Shown piece after piece: positions 1 through 10,604 of a stretch of DNA of 64,000 bases (the stretch's first letter is position 1; every line of letters begins with the position of its first letter). This stretch comes from Nageia nagi (lineage: Eukaryota; Pinophyta). The DNA lies in assembly GCA_050084985.1 (NCBI GenBank), contig JBITNC010000001.1:174654001-174718000 (forward strand), read 5' to 3'. Both the position numbers and the translations under genes were made by a program. Below the pieces are notes generated by a model that was given only the letters and a program-made list of their open reading frames with translations, was not told the origin of the DNA and searched no databases.

Positions 1-290
1 TTTTTAAAATACAAAGTAAGCTTACTTACACTTCTTTGAAAGCCCACACTCTTGAAGTATCCATATATTCTTGTGTACTAAGCTCTTAGAGCTTGCTTTA
101 ACCCATGCAATACCTTCTTCAGCTAGTGCACTTGGTTTTCTTTTCCTTGAACCTCAAATCCTTGCTACATGCACTCTTTACATCTATTGGATAAACTTTC
201 TAATTCTTGCTTGCAACCAAAGAGAGCACTAACCTTATTGTTTCTTGTCTTACGACAGGTGCAAATGCCTCAAAATCCATACCATAATAT
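1..290 (-). pseudogene. Element A: copia reverse transcriptase, middle part
   Basis: Read on the minus strand from 290 down, this encodes the copia RT block that begins YGMDFEAFAPV, continues with a QETIRL-type helix and a 'MDVKSA' active-site region, and reaches a decayed 'LKQAPRA' motif near the window edge. RT copies element RNA into cDNA. At least one stop replaces the expected Trp after the first helix. The piece is the downstream half of a copia pol whose upstream half lies at 31541-33996, because element B was inserted between them. The rest of RT, the RNase H and the 3' LTR should lie left of the window. Ty1/copia identity is certain; it is not functional. Confidence 0.88.
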
Positions 291-797
291 TGTTAGAATA
301 TATAATGAACTATTGTAAATATTATTCTTTAGTAGGTATCTAAAGAATAATAAATCTTATCTTAATGTAACTATGTAATTAAACTTACTTAAATACTTAA
401 AAGTATCATAAATACCTTTTAAGTCTTTAGTGAATTTAATATTCTCCTTCACTTAACCTCATGGCTATCTCATGCGCATAAGGATGCACATCCTATGAGC
501 ATAGTCTTTTCTCCTATAAATAAAAGGGCTTCCTTAAGCCTTCTACACTTGATTTTGAAGGATTGTTATGCTCTTAGAGTGTAGGTTGATAGGAGGAAAT
601 TCTAATGTTGTAAGAGAGATTTGTGAGTCTTGAGAAGTAATAGAATCTTACTTAGAGTGGATTACTCTCTTGATATAGAGGAACCATTATACATGGTTGT
701 CTCACTTGTGTGTGATTGAGTGATTGTATCTTATGTTTGTTTAAGTAGAAGAACACTCCAAGGTGATCCTGGGTGTAAGAGTTTCATCTCTTTTAAT
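291..797 (+). repeat. Element B 5' LTR
   Basis: It begins TGTTAGAATA and matches 31032-31540 along its whole length, with scattered substitutions and small indels. A promoter-like 'ctataaata' lies near 515-523, followed by a pyrimidine-rich stretch, as expected for an LTR promoter and R region. The exact 3' edge is uncertain by a few bases because the terminal CA is not preserved. Confidence 0.88.
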
Positions 798-811
798 TAG
801 TATCAGAGACT
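798..811 (+). other. Element B primer binding site
   Basis: The string tagtatcagagac directly follows the LTR. The usual copia site is complementary to the 3' end of initiator Met-tRNA (TGGTATCAGAGC). Here TATCAGAG is intact and the first bases have drifted. Confidence 0.75.
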
Positions 812-2900
812 TCCTTGGAAGATCTTCCTACTCTATTTTGTAAGGTAACATATTCATTAAGTATACCTCCTCTCCCTCCTCATTTTTGAATTATTTTGTG
901 ATAGTAACATATTTTTTGATATGTTAGTTCATATTTTTTAGCATAATTTATATAAAAATAATAATATTATTGTTGGGTAATCTTTTACTAATTGTCTATG
1001 TTAGCTACAAAGTTCTTTTTGTTAAATTGCTCAAAGTAACAATAATGTATTATTTATAGTAGAAATTTGCAATTTTTTTACCTTATATACATTTTTTTCT
1101 GTTTATATATAAGAAAAAAAAAAACTCATTTTTTATATAATATCTTCTACACATTTGTATATATTTAAATTTGTAATAAATTCTGCTATAATCAGTTTAA
1201 ATAAAATTCTTTTTTTTTTATAATATTGCAAGTATAAGTATATATATTGTGTAATATGTAAAAAATAATAATTAACAAAATATAAGAATTTTTTTTTACA
1301 TAAACTAAATATTTTTTGTAAAATAGAGAAGTTTTTTTTTACAATTAAAATGTAAAGGACGTAGAGGAGTCAAAACCCCCGCCCAATTGGTTGAACCCGA
1401 CCACCCTGGCCTTCAAAAAATCCGCTCCACACTCAAGATCTACAAGACCACTTTGGATGCCGCCTCTGGTTCTTTTTATCACACTTTGATATTATTTCAC
1501 CAAATTCTAAAAAAAGCTCCTTTAATGGCTACATAGGTGTAGTTGGTAAAACTTCCCAATTTTTTTGGTTGTTTAAAATTATTTTTTAAATATTTTTGAA
1601 AGTAAGTTTTTTTTCTTTTTGAGAATCTAAAATTATTTTAAAAAAAGGAGAGTATTTTTTTATTAATAAAAAAGAGGGGGAAAAGTTATATTTTTTTAAA
1701 TTGAAGTTAATCTTCTTTTAATTTGAAGTTATTTATTAAAAAAGAAGGAAGAAGTTTAAGTTTTGGAAATTCTTCCTTATAAGTATTTAAGGGAGGAAAA
1801 ATTGTTATTATGGTAAGAGACTAAATTTATTTTTTAGGGATTTTTTTTTTTAATATTTTAAAAAAAAGGAGTGGAGGGGGATTGTTAATGTGTATTTTTT
1901 TTAGGGGGAGGAAAATTAATTCTTGTTATAATTTGTACATAAATATATGCAAATATATTCTTTCTTACTCCTTGTCCTAACCCTATTCTTAAAAATTTAA
2001 ATAGGAGTATTTATGATATCTTGTAGGCATAGGAAAGTAAAGAGTCCTATTGCAAGAATGAAGATTCTTGATAATAAGATGGACAAGCTTTGGAATAAAA
2101 TAAGAAAGAAATAATATGAAGATAAAATGCAAAAATGGTCAATCCTTGTGAGAAAAAGGAATGAATTCATAGCCTGCATGGTTCACTTTCAAACTCATTA
2201 TACAATGGACTTAAATATTTTTATGATCGAGGAAATGACTCTTCCTCTTGAATTAAGTATTCCCTAAGCAAGTTTGTGTTAAATTAACCATGCTTTTATG
2301 ATAAGTTGCTAAGACTTGTGTTTATATTGACCATATTGTAAAGCTCTTAGAGCCTTGTTATGTAACTAACCCAAAACTAAGAAAACTTCTTACCCCTCAT
2401 TGTGTGTGTTTTTCGTTCTTGTTTGTGGTTAAACAATCAACAAATGCTCAAATTAAGTCAATTCAAATGGTAAAATGTGCACTAACTTCAAATAATAACT
2501 ACAAACACTAACCTTAAATGCTAACTATAATTGTAGTTTAGGACTTACTAAACTTCAAACTAAGTTAAACAAGTGCACTAATCTAACTTACAATCTACTA
2601 ATACTAATTTACAACTTATTAACTACAAATTACTAACCAAAACAAGCTACTAACCTACAACTTGTCAATTTTTTAATACAAATTTGTACAAGTTTCTTTC
2701 AATTACAAACATATTAAACAAGATTAGTTTATATTACTTGGTTACTTATGATGCTTAATGGTTAGTCAAATATTTTGTTAGTTGCATGGTTGAATAATTT
2801 TTTTCTACTTTCTATGATTGGAAAATTGTATGTTGATGTTTCTTATGCTTTAATTAATTAACCTTTTCTTTTATAAGTGAGAGATTTCTTTTTACTTAAT
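812..2900 (+). other. Element B long leader, no clear gene
   Basis: About 2.1 kb separates the primer site from gag. Most of it is A/T-rich with long T and A runs (1080-1340, 1550-1920). Two stretches stand out. Positions 1352-1545 contain a GC-richer block with about five CpG and an open frame of roughly 55 codons. Positions 2000-2270 contain another coding-like frame with one internal stop. I recognise neither product. Positions 2455-2690 are a low-complexity run. Confidence 0.6.
2455..2690 (+). repeat. Degenerate ACTAAC/TACAA low-complexity run
   Basis: Variants of actaac, ctaactta, tactaat and tacaactt recur many times without a fixed period. It looks like a decayed short tandem repeat in the element B leader. 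Confidence 0.5.
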
Positions 2901-3790
2901 AACATTATTAATGGTTCCAAATATGGTATTTGGAAACCAAGGATGAAAGCAGAGCTTCAAGCACATAAGCTTTAAAAAATAGTAAGTGAGAATCAAGTCA
3001 TCCAAATACAAGCTAAAGCACTGGAGGTATATAACAACAAGAATGAGTTGAAAACTTCTATGATATTTAGGGTAATTTCATATGAAGTTCTTCTCATGAT
3101 TTCAATCTCAACATCAGCCAAAGAAGCTTGGGATAGGCTTAAGAAGATCTACCTTGGATCTAAATTTTTAAGGAGGTTTACCATCCTTAAAAAACTCTTA
3201 CAATCTTGTTAAGAGAAGGATGAAGGTGTGGCAATCCACTTGAATAACATTATTGATCTTAGGACTTAGGTTGTAAGTTATGTGTAATTGGATAAATGAT
3301 AAATTCATAGTGTTAATTGTCTTATAAAGCCTCTTAACCAAGTTTAGTCGCTTAGTGATTATCATTGAGACTAGGCTTGAAGATGAAGAGGAAGTATTCT
3401 TTTTAGAAAATCTTTCAAAACTCCTCTTGAAGCATGAAGATACCATAAACAAGAAGGTGTTCATTTCTTTTCCAAAGGAGTAAAACATTGCTTTACGTGC
3501 AACTAAGTCAACTTACTTCAAAAAGAAGTTTAAAAAACATAAGAAGATCGCTCATGCTCATCCGAGTAGATATGCAAAGAAGTATGAAAATATTCAGCAT
3601 GATCACAAAGTAAATTCAAACATATCTCATGTGCTTAAGGAAAATTTTGATAGAAATTATAACTATTATGGCATCTATGGTCACAAAGAGAACCATTACT
3701 CCAAGAAAAAGAAGGAGGAAAATGGCAAAGGAAAAGATAATGTCAATAACTTAAAATGAAAGCAGAATAAGAAAGGTGCTTATGTTTGTG
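2901..3790 (+). pseudogene. Element B: gag (copia nucleocapsid protein)
   Basis: The frame starting near 2910 reads NGSKYGIWKPRMKAELQ, the classic N-terminal block of plant copia Gag, followed by a helical 'AKEAWDRLKKIYLGSKF' region. Stops and frameshifts occur at 3210-3300. A zinc knuckle follows at about 3655-3715, but all three Cys positions read Tyr while the YGH core is kept, consistent with G-to-A changes. Gag would form the cytoplasmic virus-like particle and bind RNA. The true start codon is not identifiable. Protease follows directly. Confidence 0.85.
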
Positions 3791-4054
3791 CTTTTTATTC
3801 CAAGTCTCATGCTTTTATAAATGATTGGGTTGTAGATTCATGTTGCACTAATCATATGAGTTTTGAAAGGAATAGGTTTGAAAACTTTCACAAACATAGG
3901 AAGGATGCAGTAGTAATAGGTGATAACTCTATACTAGAAGTTCAAGGGTTTGGAAGCATCTTGATGCATGGAAAGGTGATTAAAGATGTTCTTTTTATTC
4001 CTAAGTTAGAGATGAATCTTTTATCAATTATTCAAATTGCAAGAAAGGGATATA
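3791..4054 (+). pseudogene. Element B: aspartic protease, interrupted by D
   Basis: The frame contains VVDSCCTNHMS at about 3829-3861, matching the copia protease active site (usually DSGAS or DSGCS, then NHM). The catalytic Asp is kept and the following Gly is Cys. A VIGDNSILEVQGFGSI block and MNLLSI follow, the normal C-terminal landmarks. The open part from the Met at 3856 is 71 codons. The frame is cut at 4054 by element D and resumes at 10122. The protease would release Gag and Pol proteins from the polyprotein. Confidence 0.85.
4050..4054. repeat. Target-site duplication of D, left copy (ATATA)
   Basis: ATATA lies directly before the TG of D's left LTR and is repeated at 10117-10121 after the CA of the right LTR. 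Removing D and one copy restores element B's frame. Confidence 0.93.
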
Positions 4055-4777
4055 TGTTCTATAATCATTAGAAGCTTAAAACATACTCAGATCCACACTC
4101 ACAAATTTAAATAAAAATTATTCACCATTATGAGATCATACAATTGCATATAAAAATTCAAAATTTGCTCAATGTAAATCATAAAACACTAGCAATCTCA
4201 AACATACAACAAGATCAACATAATTATTGACCCTTTTTCACTCAATGTTGGCTAATCCAATATGGAATTGGAGCCTTCTCTTCTCATTGTCTATGGACAT
4301 TACAATATTACATGCATAGAGAAATACCATCAACATAATGGAAATACAATCTCCTACAATTACTGTAATCTCCTACAACAAGAAGAAAATAATTTTAGAA
4401 GTACAAAATTCTAAAATGAATCTTATTTTTTCTTCAAATCTTATAATTCTAAAACCCTAAAAACTCTCTATAATTCTCATTATGGAATCTAAGAGTAAAA
4501 CACCCTTTAAATAAGCCTAGAATCATCTTTAAGATACATATTAAAGACACTAAACCACTCAGTTTTCCAAAACATCAATGTCCCTTCAACTTTCCTTGTT
4601 GACTCATCAAGGTACATGACATTAACAACCTAAATACAATATAGCATGTTGTTGGCAGTGGGATTCTATACACCAATCAAATTTAGATTTTAGTATTCAA
4701 TATGTCTCCAAGGAAAAATACCTCTAGAATGAGTACTACTTGTACAAAGACAACATGACATGATCTAATTTACATCA
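4055..4777 (-). repeat. Element D 3' LTR (left)
   Basis: 723 bp, aligning without obvious length change to 9394-10116. By eye the two differ at roughly one base in six or seven, so the insertion is old. The sequence just outside the LTR, read on the minus strand at 4793-4778, is a G-rich tract (TTGGGGATGTG) suitable as the polypurine tract. Confidence 0.92.
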
Positions 4778-4799
4778 CACATCCCCAATGGGAGACCAT

Positions 4800-5642
4800 T
4801 TGGTCCCACAAATGCATATATTAGGATACAACTCTCCAAATCTAGACATTCCATCCACTTGGCTTTGTTAAAATTTTGTCCTTTCAATCTAACCAATCAT
4901 AACTCTATCTCCCCTCTCCTTCTAGCACAAACCTTCTTTTGCAATATGGAATCCTCTTTGAGTTCATCCATAGTATTAGGAGCTAAATCATCAAGAGATG
5001 GCAAAATCTAATCTGAACCTACTTCATTTTCAATCAACATAGATGGCTTATATAATTTTAAATGCTTAACATTCACAACCAAATAGTTGTTTAAATATTC
5101 TAGTAGATTCAATCTGAAAGCATTATCAGTACTTTTTCCATAATCTTAAATGGTCCATACCTTATAGGCTTCCACTTCTTGGCTGGTCCTTGCAACATCT
5201 CCTTACTAAGATGCAACCAAACATGGTCTCCCATATGAAACTTATGGTCAACACTCTGTTTTTCATATCTCATCTTGTATTTGGCTTGGTTTGTCTCAAG
5301 TTGCTCTTGGACTTTCAAATGAATTTGCCTAATCTTTTCAACAAATTTTTGAGCTTATTTTTTCTCTTTCTCAAGTGAATCTTTTTCAGCCTTTTGTTTT
5401 CTAAATACATAATTAAAAGTTGGAGGTGATAAATAACCAAAATAAATCTCAAAAGGAATCTTATTAATGAAAGAATGAATTTCCCTATTATATGAATGTT
5501 GGACATATTCAAGATGTTCATCTCAAGACTTAGGATGCTTTCCATAATAACCCCTCAAGAGATAAACTATTGTCTTATTCACAACCTCAATTTTTCCATC
5601 CATTTTAAGATTAAAGGAAATACTCCTCTTCAACCTTCTGTC
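4800..5642 (-). pseudogene. Element D: integrase C-terminal region plus chromodomain-like tail
   Basis: Read leftward from 5642, it starts in the catalytic-core tail (a degenerate 'HPQTDGQ'-like block reading NLKMDGKIEVVNKT), passes 'HSYNREIHS' and 'KIPFEIYFGY', and reaches the GPY/F module near 5150-5190 with 'KKWKPIRYGPFKI'. Farther on, at about 4830-4950, the frame shows RRRGEIEL, a stop at an expected aromatic residue, then LVRLKGQNFNKAKW and LDLES. That spacing resembles a chromodomain. Integrase inserts cDNA; the chromodomain of chromoviruses is thought to steer it to heterochromatin. Several stops and frameshifts are present. The chromodomain call is less sure than the integrase call. 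Confidence 0.8.
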
Positions 5643-7060
5643 CATATTTTTATATTTCTACTTGAGAAGAACATATTGTACATCTTAGACAAGTGTTTCA
5701 AGCTTTGCATAGGGAGAAGTTATTATTAAAACATTCAAAATGTGAGTTTGGAAAAGAGTCTTTGGTGTATTTAGGCCATGTTATTGGTCATGAAAAACTT
5801 AAGATAGATCCTAGTAAAGTAAGTGCTATAGTAGAAGGGTCAAGGCCATCTAATATAATTGAAGTAAATATTTTTTTAGGTACTATACAATATTTGAAAA
5901 ATTTTACTATTGATTTTTCTCATATTGCTTCACCTTTACATGATGTAACCAAAAAGAGGTAAGTTTTTCAATGGGAAAATTTCAACAAATATCTTTTTAT
6001 ACTTTGAAGAAAAAGATTATTAGTGCACCTATGTTAGCACTTCCTAATTTGCAGAAGTCATTTGAATTAGAAATTGATACAAGTGACTATGCCATGGAAG
6101 CCATTTTGTTACAAGAAGGTAAACCAATTTTTTATCATTCCAAAAAATTTAGTGGGGCTATTTTGAATTATCCTACTTATGATAAAAAAAATATATGCAT
6201 TGGTTCAAGCTATTAAAAAGAATAAAAATTACTTAATGGAGAAAAAAAAATCATTCATAATGATCATCAACCATTAAAATATTTACAAACTCAATCAAAA
6301 TCGCAACAAATTAGATACTATAGATGGATAGGTTTTCAACAACAATTTCATCTAGTGATCAAGAATAAAAAAGGAAAATAGAATAAGGTTGTTGACATGC
6401 TCTATAGAACATTTGTAACTACACTATCAATGATATGTAGTATTGATTTTAAGATGATAATAGCATACAAATATGGTCCAGTAAGTTCCCTCTTAGTGTT
6501 GAAATTTCTTCCTTTTCTATTTGAGTCATTTATAGAGGCATATGTGCAAGATCTTGACTTTGAAGAAGTGTATGAGCAATTATGTTCATGTAGGTCCAAA
6601 TACGAGGGTTTGGATGATTTTCATTTGCAAAATAGACTTCTTTACCATTTTAATGCATTATGTCTACCTGTAGGTGAAAGGATTGGATTGATTAGAGAAG
6701 CACATACTTCAAAGATTATAGGATATTTTAGGGTTGAAAAGATATTATATAATTTACAAAGGTATGTATATTGTATAAAGATGTAAGATCAAGTTGCCAA
6801 GTACATAAGGCATATTCTTTATGTTGCACCAATAAGCCAAGTAACAAAAAATTAGGTTTGTATCATCCACTTCTAATACCTTCATGTCCATGGGAGTGTA
6901 TCTCAATGGATTTTATGGGAGGATTTCCTATGAATAAAAAGGGTCATGATTATTTATTTATTTTTATAGATAGATTTAGTAAGATGTGTGTTTTGATTCC
7001 ATGTAAGAAGACTATAATAGGACAAGATGCTTCAAATTTAATCTTTTCTCATGTTTGGGT
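5643..7060 (+). pseudogene. Element D: inverted RT end, RNase H and integrase core
   Basis: On the plus strand the order is the RT thumb with 'HLRQVFQALHREKLLLKHSKCEFG' (read in short pieces near 5680-5755) and YLGHVIG, an RNase H with 'ELEIDTSDYAMEAILLQEG' at about 6065-6120, an integrase zinc-binding region around 6640-6840, and the core start 'PWECISMDFMGGFP' (catalytic Asp in SMDF), 'FIDRFSKM' and 'SHVWV', where it ends at about 7060. Flanking parts of the same polyprotein are on the minus strand. About 35-40 integrase codons that should follow SHVWV, including the second catalytic Asp, are missing at the breakpoint. Confidence 0.85.
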
Positions 7061-7520
7061 CCAAGTATATAATAATAAAAAAATTAATAAATGGAAGAAG
7101 TACATCATTCATTACCCTTCTAAAGGTGGTTGGTGCATAGCACAAACCAAATTGTAAAACAAGCCACTCAAATAGGCCTTATCTTGTCTTGAAAGCATTC
7201 TTTCATATGTCCTCCTTATTTATTCAAACTTGGTGATATCCACTCCTTAAGTCCATTTTTGTGAAGGATCTTTCCCTTTGCAATTGATCCTAAATATCAT
7301 CTATCCAAGGCAAAGGATAGTAATTTTTTATGGTGATTTTGTTAAGTGCTCTATAGTTAATACATATTATCCAAGTTTGATCCTTTTTAGGAATAAAAAT
7401 AATAGGTGATTTACATGAAGATGTACTTGATCTGATCACATCTTGATCAATCAAGTCTTGAATCTTTGTTTTTATCTCCTCTTGCTCCAAAACTAATTAT
7501 CCATACAAAGCTATGTTGGG
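7061..7520 (-). pseudogene. Element D: reverse transcriptase, N-terminal half
   Basis: The frame begins near 7490 with [18 protein letters not shown], then '[13 protein letters not shown]', '[18 protein letters not shown]' and 'DDI', all standard Ty3 RT landmarks (66 open codons from 7490). After a frameshift it continues through 'GLFEWLV'-like, [10 protein letters not shown] and VLLPFINF to IIIYLD, the first residues of the YLDD active site, exactly at the inversion edge near 7060. The remainder of RT starts on the other strand at 5643. RT would make cDNA in the virus-like particle. Confidence 0.88.
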
Positions 7521-7639
7521 TAATGAAGCATTAGGTAACAATTGAATATCATATTGTATATCTCACATAGGAGGTAATCTATGTGGCTCTACAAATAAGT
7601 TAGTAAACTCTTGAACCAAATTTTACATTTATTCTTCTC

Positions 7640-8150
7640 TTTTGCATGTTGCTAATAGCTTATGTTCAGTATTACACATAATTGACAATGTGAGATTCAC
7701 CTCACCTAAGGATCCTATTTTAACTATGATCAGAATAAATGTTTTAGAAGCAATCAAAAGACATTTTACCTAATTGGAAGTGACCAAAGGTAGCTTTTTC
7801 TTAATTTTATGTGCACTAGCTAGAAACACCTTTTCATCTTTCACCAATTGTAATTTATTCAATCTTTTATAATAGATGCCATCTCTATACCACATGTAAG
7901 GGTTACCAAGAATAACACCACAAATGTCTAAAGGAATAACATGAACCACAACTTTATTAATGTACTTTGCACAAATAGAAAATTTCAACTGACATTGCTT
8001 AGAGACTTACAAACTAGCATTGGGATGCATCTAATCTAAAGAATATGGATTTAGATGGTTGAAAGTTTTCAATCCCAAATTACTTACCATATTCTCTAAA
8101 GTCAAATTTTGTTGAGAATCTAGATTAACAATGCAATCTACTTTGGTTTT
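7640..8150 (-). pseudogene. Element D: aspartic protease region
   Basis: The minus-strand frame reads a decayed DSGS-type site ('VNLDSQQNLTLENMV', near 8090-8130), then 'LKTFNHLNPYSLD', and an open stretch of 72 codons (7770-7988) with VVVHVIPLDICGVILGNPYMW. The last is the typical C-terminal 'D.ILG.PW' protease block. A basic linker to RT follows. It sits between gag and RT as expected. Confidence 0.8.
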
Positions 8151-8159
8151 CTTAATTTG

Positions 8160-9237
8160 AATTTTATGGTAGAACAATTGAATACTTTGTTCTTCAATGT
8201 CTTGAGGTTCTTCAACCTATTGAATGGCTGAACCTCACTTTCTCATCAACATTTGAACTTCCCTCAATATCTTCACATCTAAGAATCATAGCATTAGTTT
8301 TATCCTTATTTTTATGCTTATATGGATGCAATTATGGATGTAATTTCTAACATTTATCATCAATATGACCATATTTATCACAATGCCTACTATCATCTTC
8401 TTTATTTGAAATATTAGTGGTCTTTTTTTATTTCTCACCTTTGTCTTTATCTTGAGATTTACCTTTCTCTTGTGCTCCCATTGAATTAGAAGCCTTATTG
8501 GATTCATCATATTATCTCTTTAATTTACCATCTTCTTCTAAGTTTTACACTTGCACACACACTTGATCAAGATTGGATTAAACAACATGATAGTCTTTTG
8601 AAAATGACTATGTAAACCTAATGTACTTAATTAAAGTTTGAGGATATTTTAATGAAACCATAAGTAAAGTAGCTTGTTTTCTAAATTTTATAATGTATTC
8701 TTGAACATTTTTCACTCTTTATTATCTAAATAATTTCCATTTCATAAATTATTTGTTATGATATCCTAAAAGATAAAATTGATCTCTTAACAACTTCTTA
8801 AATTCATTCCAAGAAGATATTTTTGATAAGTGTTCATGATTGGGAGTTTCTACATATATTTCCCATAAAACTAAAGCATGTACACTCATATTTTATCTAG
8901 CAAAAGATATTTTATCAACATCATTTACAACACCATAAATTTGGAAATAAACCTCTAATTATTTCAACTAATTGTTCACCTTTTTTGCATCAACCTCTCC
9001 TCCAAAAGTAAGAATGTCCACTTTGGCCTCCACCTTGAATGGAACTCAATTTGATGAACATAATGAATTAGGTATCCTAATTACATCATGATATCTTTGA
9101 TTGACATTTACATTTGCTCCAGAAACCAACAACTTAGCCAATCGAGCTAAATGATTCTCCATTACCAAAAATCTTCTTTCAAAATCAGCATTTGACATGT
9201 TACAAATAATAGACTATTGCTCCTTTTCATTATCCAT
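8160..9237 (-). pseudogene. Element D: gag
   Basis: The probable start is the ATG at 9237-9235. The protein has 'NADFERRFLVMENHLARLAKL', a retrotransposon gag core around 8990-8640 ('WEIYV', 'SWNEFKKLLRDQF', 'VQEYIIKFRKQA'), and a zinc knuckle near 8345-8400 reading HCDKYGHIDDKC with the first Cys replaced. It is basic after the knuckle. Multiple stops show decay. Gag would form the particle and bind element RNA. Confidence 0.82.
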
Positions 9238-9379
9238 TTTTATCACTTTTCACTTTTGATCAATCTTAGGATTCTCTAGAATTAACTTTTGTCTTTGATA
9301 TCTTCTCATAAAAAACAAAAAGCATGCTATTGATGGCCTGAAATCTCTAAATTTTTGGCCCCAAATTTTGTGCACACAA

Positions 9380-9391
9380 TTTTTGATACCA
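9380..9391 (-). other. Element D primer binding site
   Basis: On the minus strand TGGTATCAAAAA follows the LTR end after two spacer bases. TGGTATCA matches the complement of initiator Met-tRNA's 3' end, as in many plant LTR elements. Confidence 0.75.
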
Positions 9392-9393
9392 CA

Positions 9394-10116
9394 TGATTTG
9401 TAATCATAAAATTTTTATAGCATACTCAAATCCTCACTTATAGATTCAAACAAAAATTATTCACCATTATGAGATCATAAAATTGCATACAAAAATTTGA
9501 AATTTGCTCAATGTAAATCATAAAATACTAATAATCTCAAATACACAACAAGATCAACACAATGATTTACCATCATTCACTCAATGTGGGATAATCCAGC
9601 ATGGAATTGGAGCCTTCTCTTCTCATTGTATATAGACATTATAATATTACATGCATAGAGAAATACCATCAACAAATTGATAATACAATCTCCTATAATT
9701 ACTGCAATCTCCTACAGGAAGAAGAAAATAATCTTAGAACTACAAAATTTTGGAATGACTCTTGGTCTTCCTTCAAATCTTACAATCCCATAATCCTAAA
9801 AACTCTTTATAATTTTTATTATGAAATCAAAGAGTAGCATGCCCCTTAAATAAGCCTAGAATCATCTCTAAGATACTAGTTAGAGATACTAAACTTCTTA
9901 GCTACCCAAAATGTTAATGTCCCTTCAACTTTCCCTATTGACTCATCAAGGTACATACCATTAATGGCTTGAATATAGTATATCATGCTCCTAATGGTGG
10001 AGTTTTATACACCAATCAACTTTAGATTTTAGTATTCAATCTATCTTTAAGCATAAATACCTCTAGAATGAGTACTGCTCCTACAAAGATAACATGACAT
10101 GATCCAATTCAGATCA
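9394..10116 (-). repeat. Element D 5' LTR (right)
   Basis: 723 bp, partner of 4055-4777. On the minus strand it would hold the promoter. The open frame at 9601-9837 on the plus strand is chance coding within the LTR and is not annotated. Confidence 0.92.
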
Positions 10117-10121
10117 ATATA
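10117..10121. repeat. Target-site duplication of D, right copy (ATATA)
   Basis: Matches 4050-4054 exactly. Confidence 0.93.
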
Positions 10122-10604
10122 CCTTTGAGTTCAATTTGAACTCTTGGAGTTTAAGGAAAGGCTTTTCCACTTTCATAAAAGGATTAGTTAAGAATGATCT
10201 TTACATAGTTGATCAAGTGCCTACTAAGTTATGCCTTGCCTCAAATGTTTACTCTAAAGTAAATATTTGGCATCAACGTTTAGGCCACTTAAACCATAAG
10301 AGTATTCAACTCATGAAGGATCAAGATCTTTTGAAAGTATTGCATTCTATTTCAACCTCCATTGGCATTTATGAAAATTGCATCTTAGGGAAGATGAAAA
10401 TATTTTTTTTTGAAAAATATAAGATAACTAGGGCATCTCAACCTCTCCAATTGATTCATTCAAATTTGATGGGTCCTTTTCATACTAAGTCTCTTAGAGG
10501 AGCATCTTATGTCTTTACTTTTATTAATAACTTTAGTAGGATGACTTTTGGGTACCTACTAGAGTATATAGTCCAAAGCTTTTATATATTCAAGGATTTC
10601 ATGG
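10122..10604 (+). pseudogene. Element B: GAG-pre-integrase and start of integrase
   Basis: Continuation of B's pol after D, with a 157-codon open frame from 10136. The zinc-binding GAG-pre-integrase reads WHQRLGHLNHKSI with both His kept and later 'ENCILGKM', where the first Cys is Tyr. The catalytic core begins near 10450 with LIHSNLMGPF: the first catalytic Asp (normally H-[ST]-D-L) is Asn. 'FTFINNFSRM' replaces the usual IDDFSR. The frame is cut after 'FKDFM' by element C and continues at 28119. Integrase activity would be lost. Confidence 0.9.
10600..10604. repeat. Target-site duplication of C, left copy (CATGG)
   Basis: CATGG precedes the TG of C's 5' LTR and is repeated at 28114-28118 after its 3' LTR. 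Excising C leaves B's integrase frame continuous. Confidence 0.95.

Larger units (their letters stand above)
4055..10116 (-). mobile_element. Element D: chromovirus-type Ty3/gypsy with internal inversion
   Basis: A 6,062-bp element with two 723-bp LTRs beginning TG and ending CA, and a 5-bp duplication ATATA. On the minus strand, from the right, come primer site, gag, protease, RT N-terminal half and, at the left end, integrase C-terminus and a chromodomain-like tail. The segment between them (about 5643-7060), holding the RT C-terminal part, RNase H and integrase core, lies on the plus strand. No LTR or duplication marks those edges, so this is an inversion within one element and not a separate insertion. 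D lies in B's protease-to-integrase linker. Confidence 0.93.

Noticed and set aside
1370-1560. Possible tRNA gene or tRNA-derived SINE (ttggttgaaccc and gtagttggtaaaac resemble box motifs)
   Set aside because: The A- and B-box-like strings are on inconsistent strands and spacings, no cloverleaf can be drawn, and no terminator or tail fits.
3198-3488. Minus-strand open frame of 96 codons
   Set aside because: It is opposite the copia gag of element B and rich in Ser and Phe from reversed codons.
5643-7060. A separate gypsy element inserted into D
   Set aside because: No LTRs or duplication at the edges, and its domains are exactly those missing from D, so an inversion is simpler.
9601-9837. 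Plus-strand open frame of 78 codons
   Set aside because: It lies wholly inside D's LTR. The matching LTR at 4055-4777 does not keep it open.
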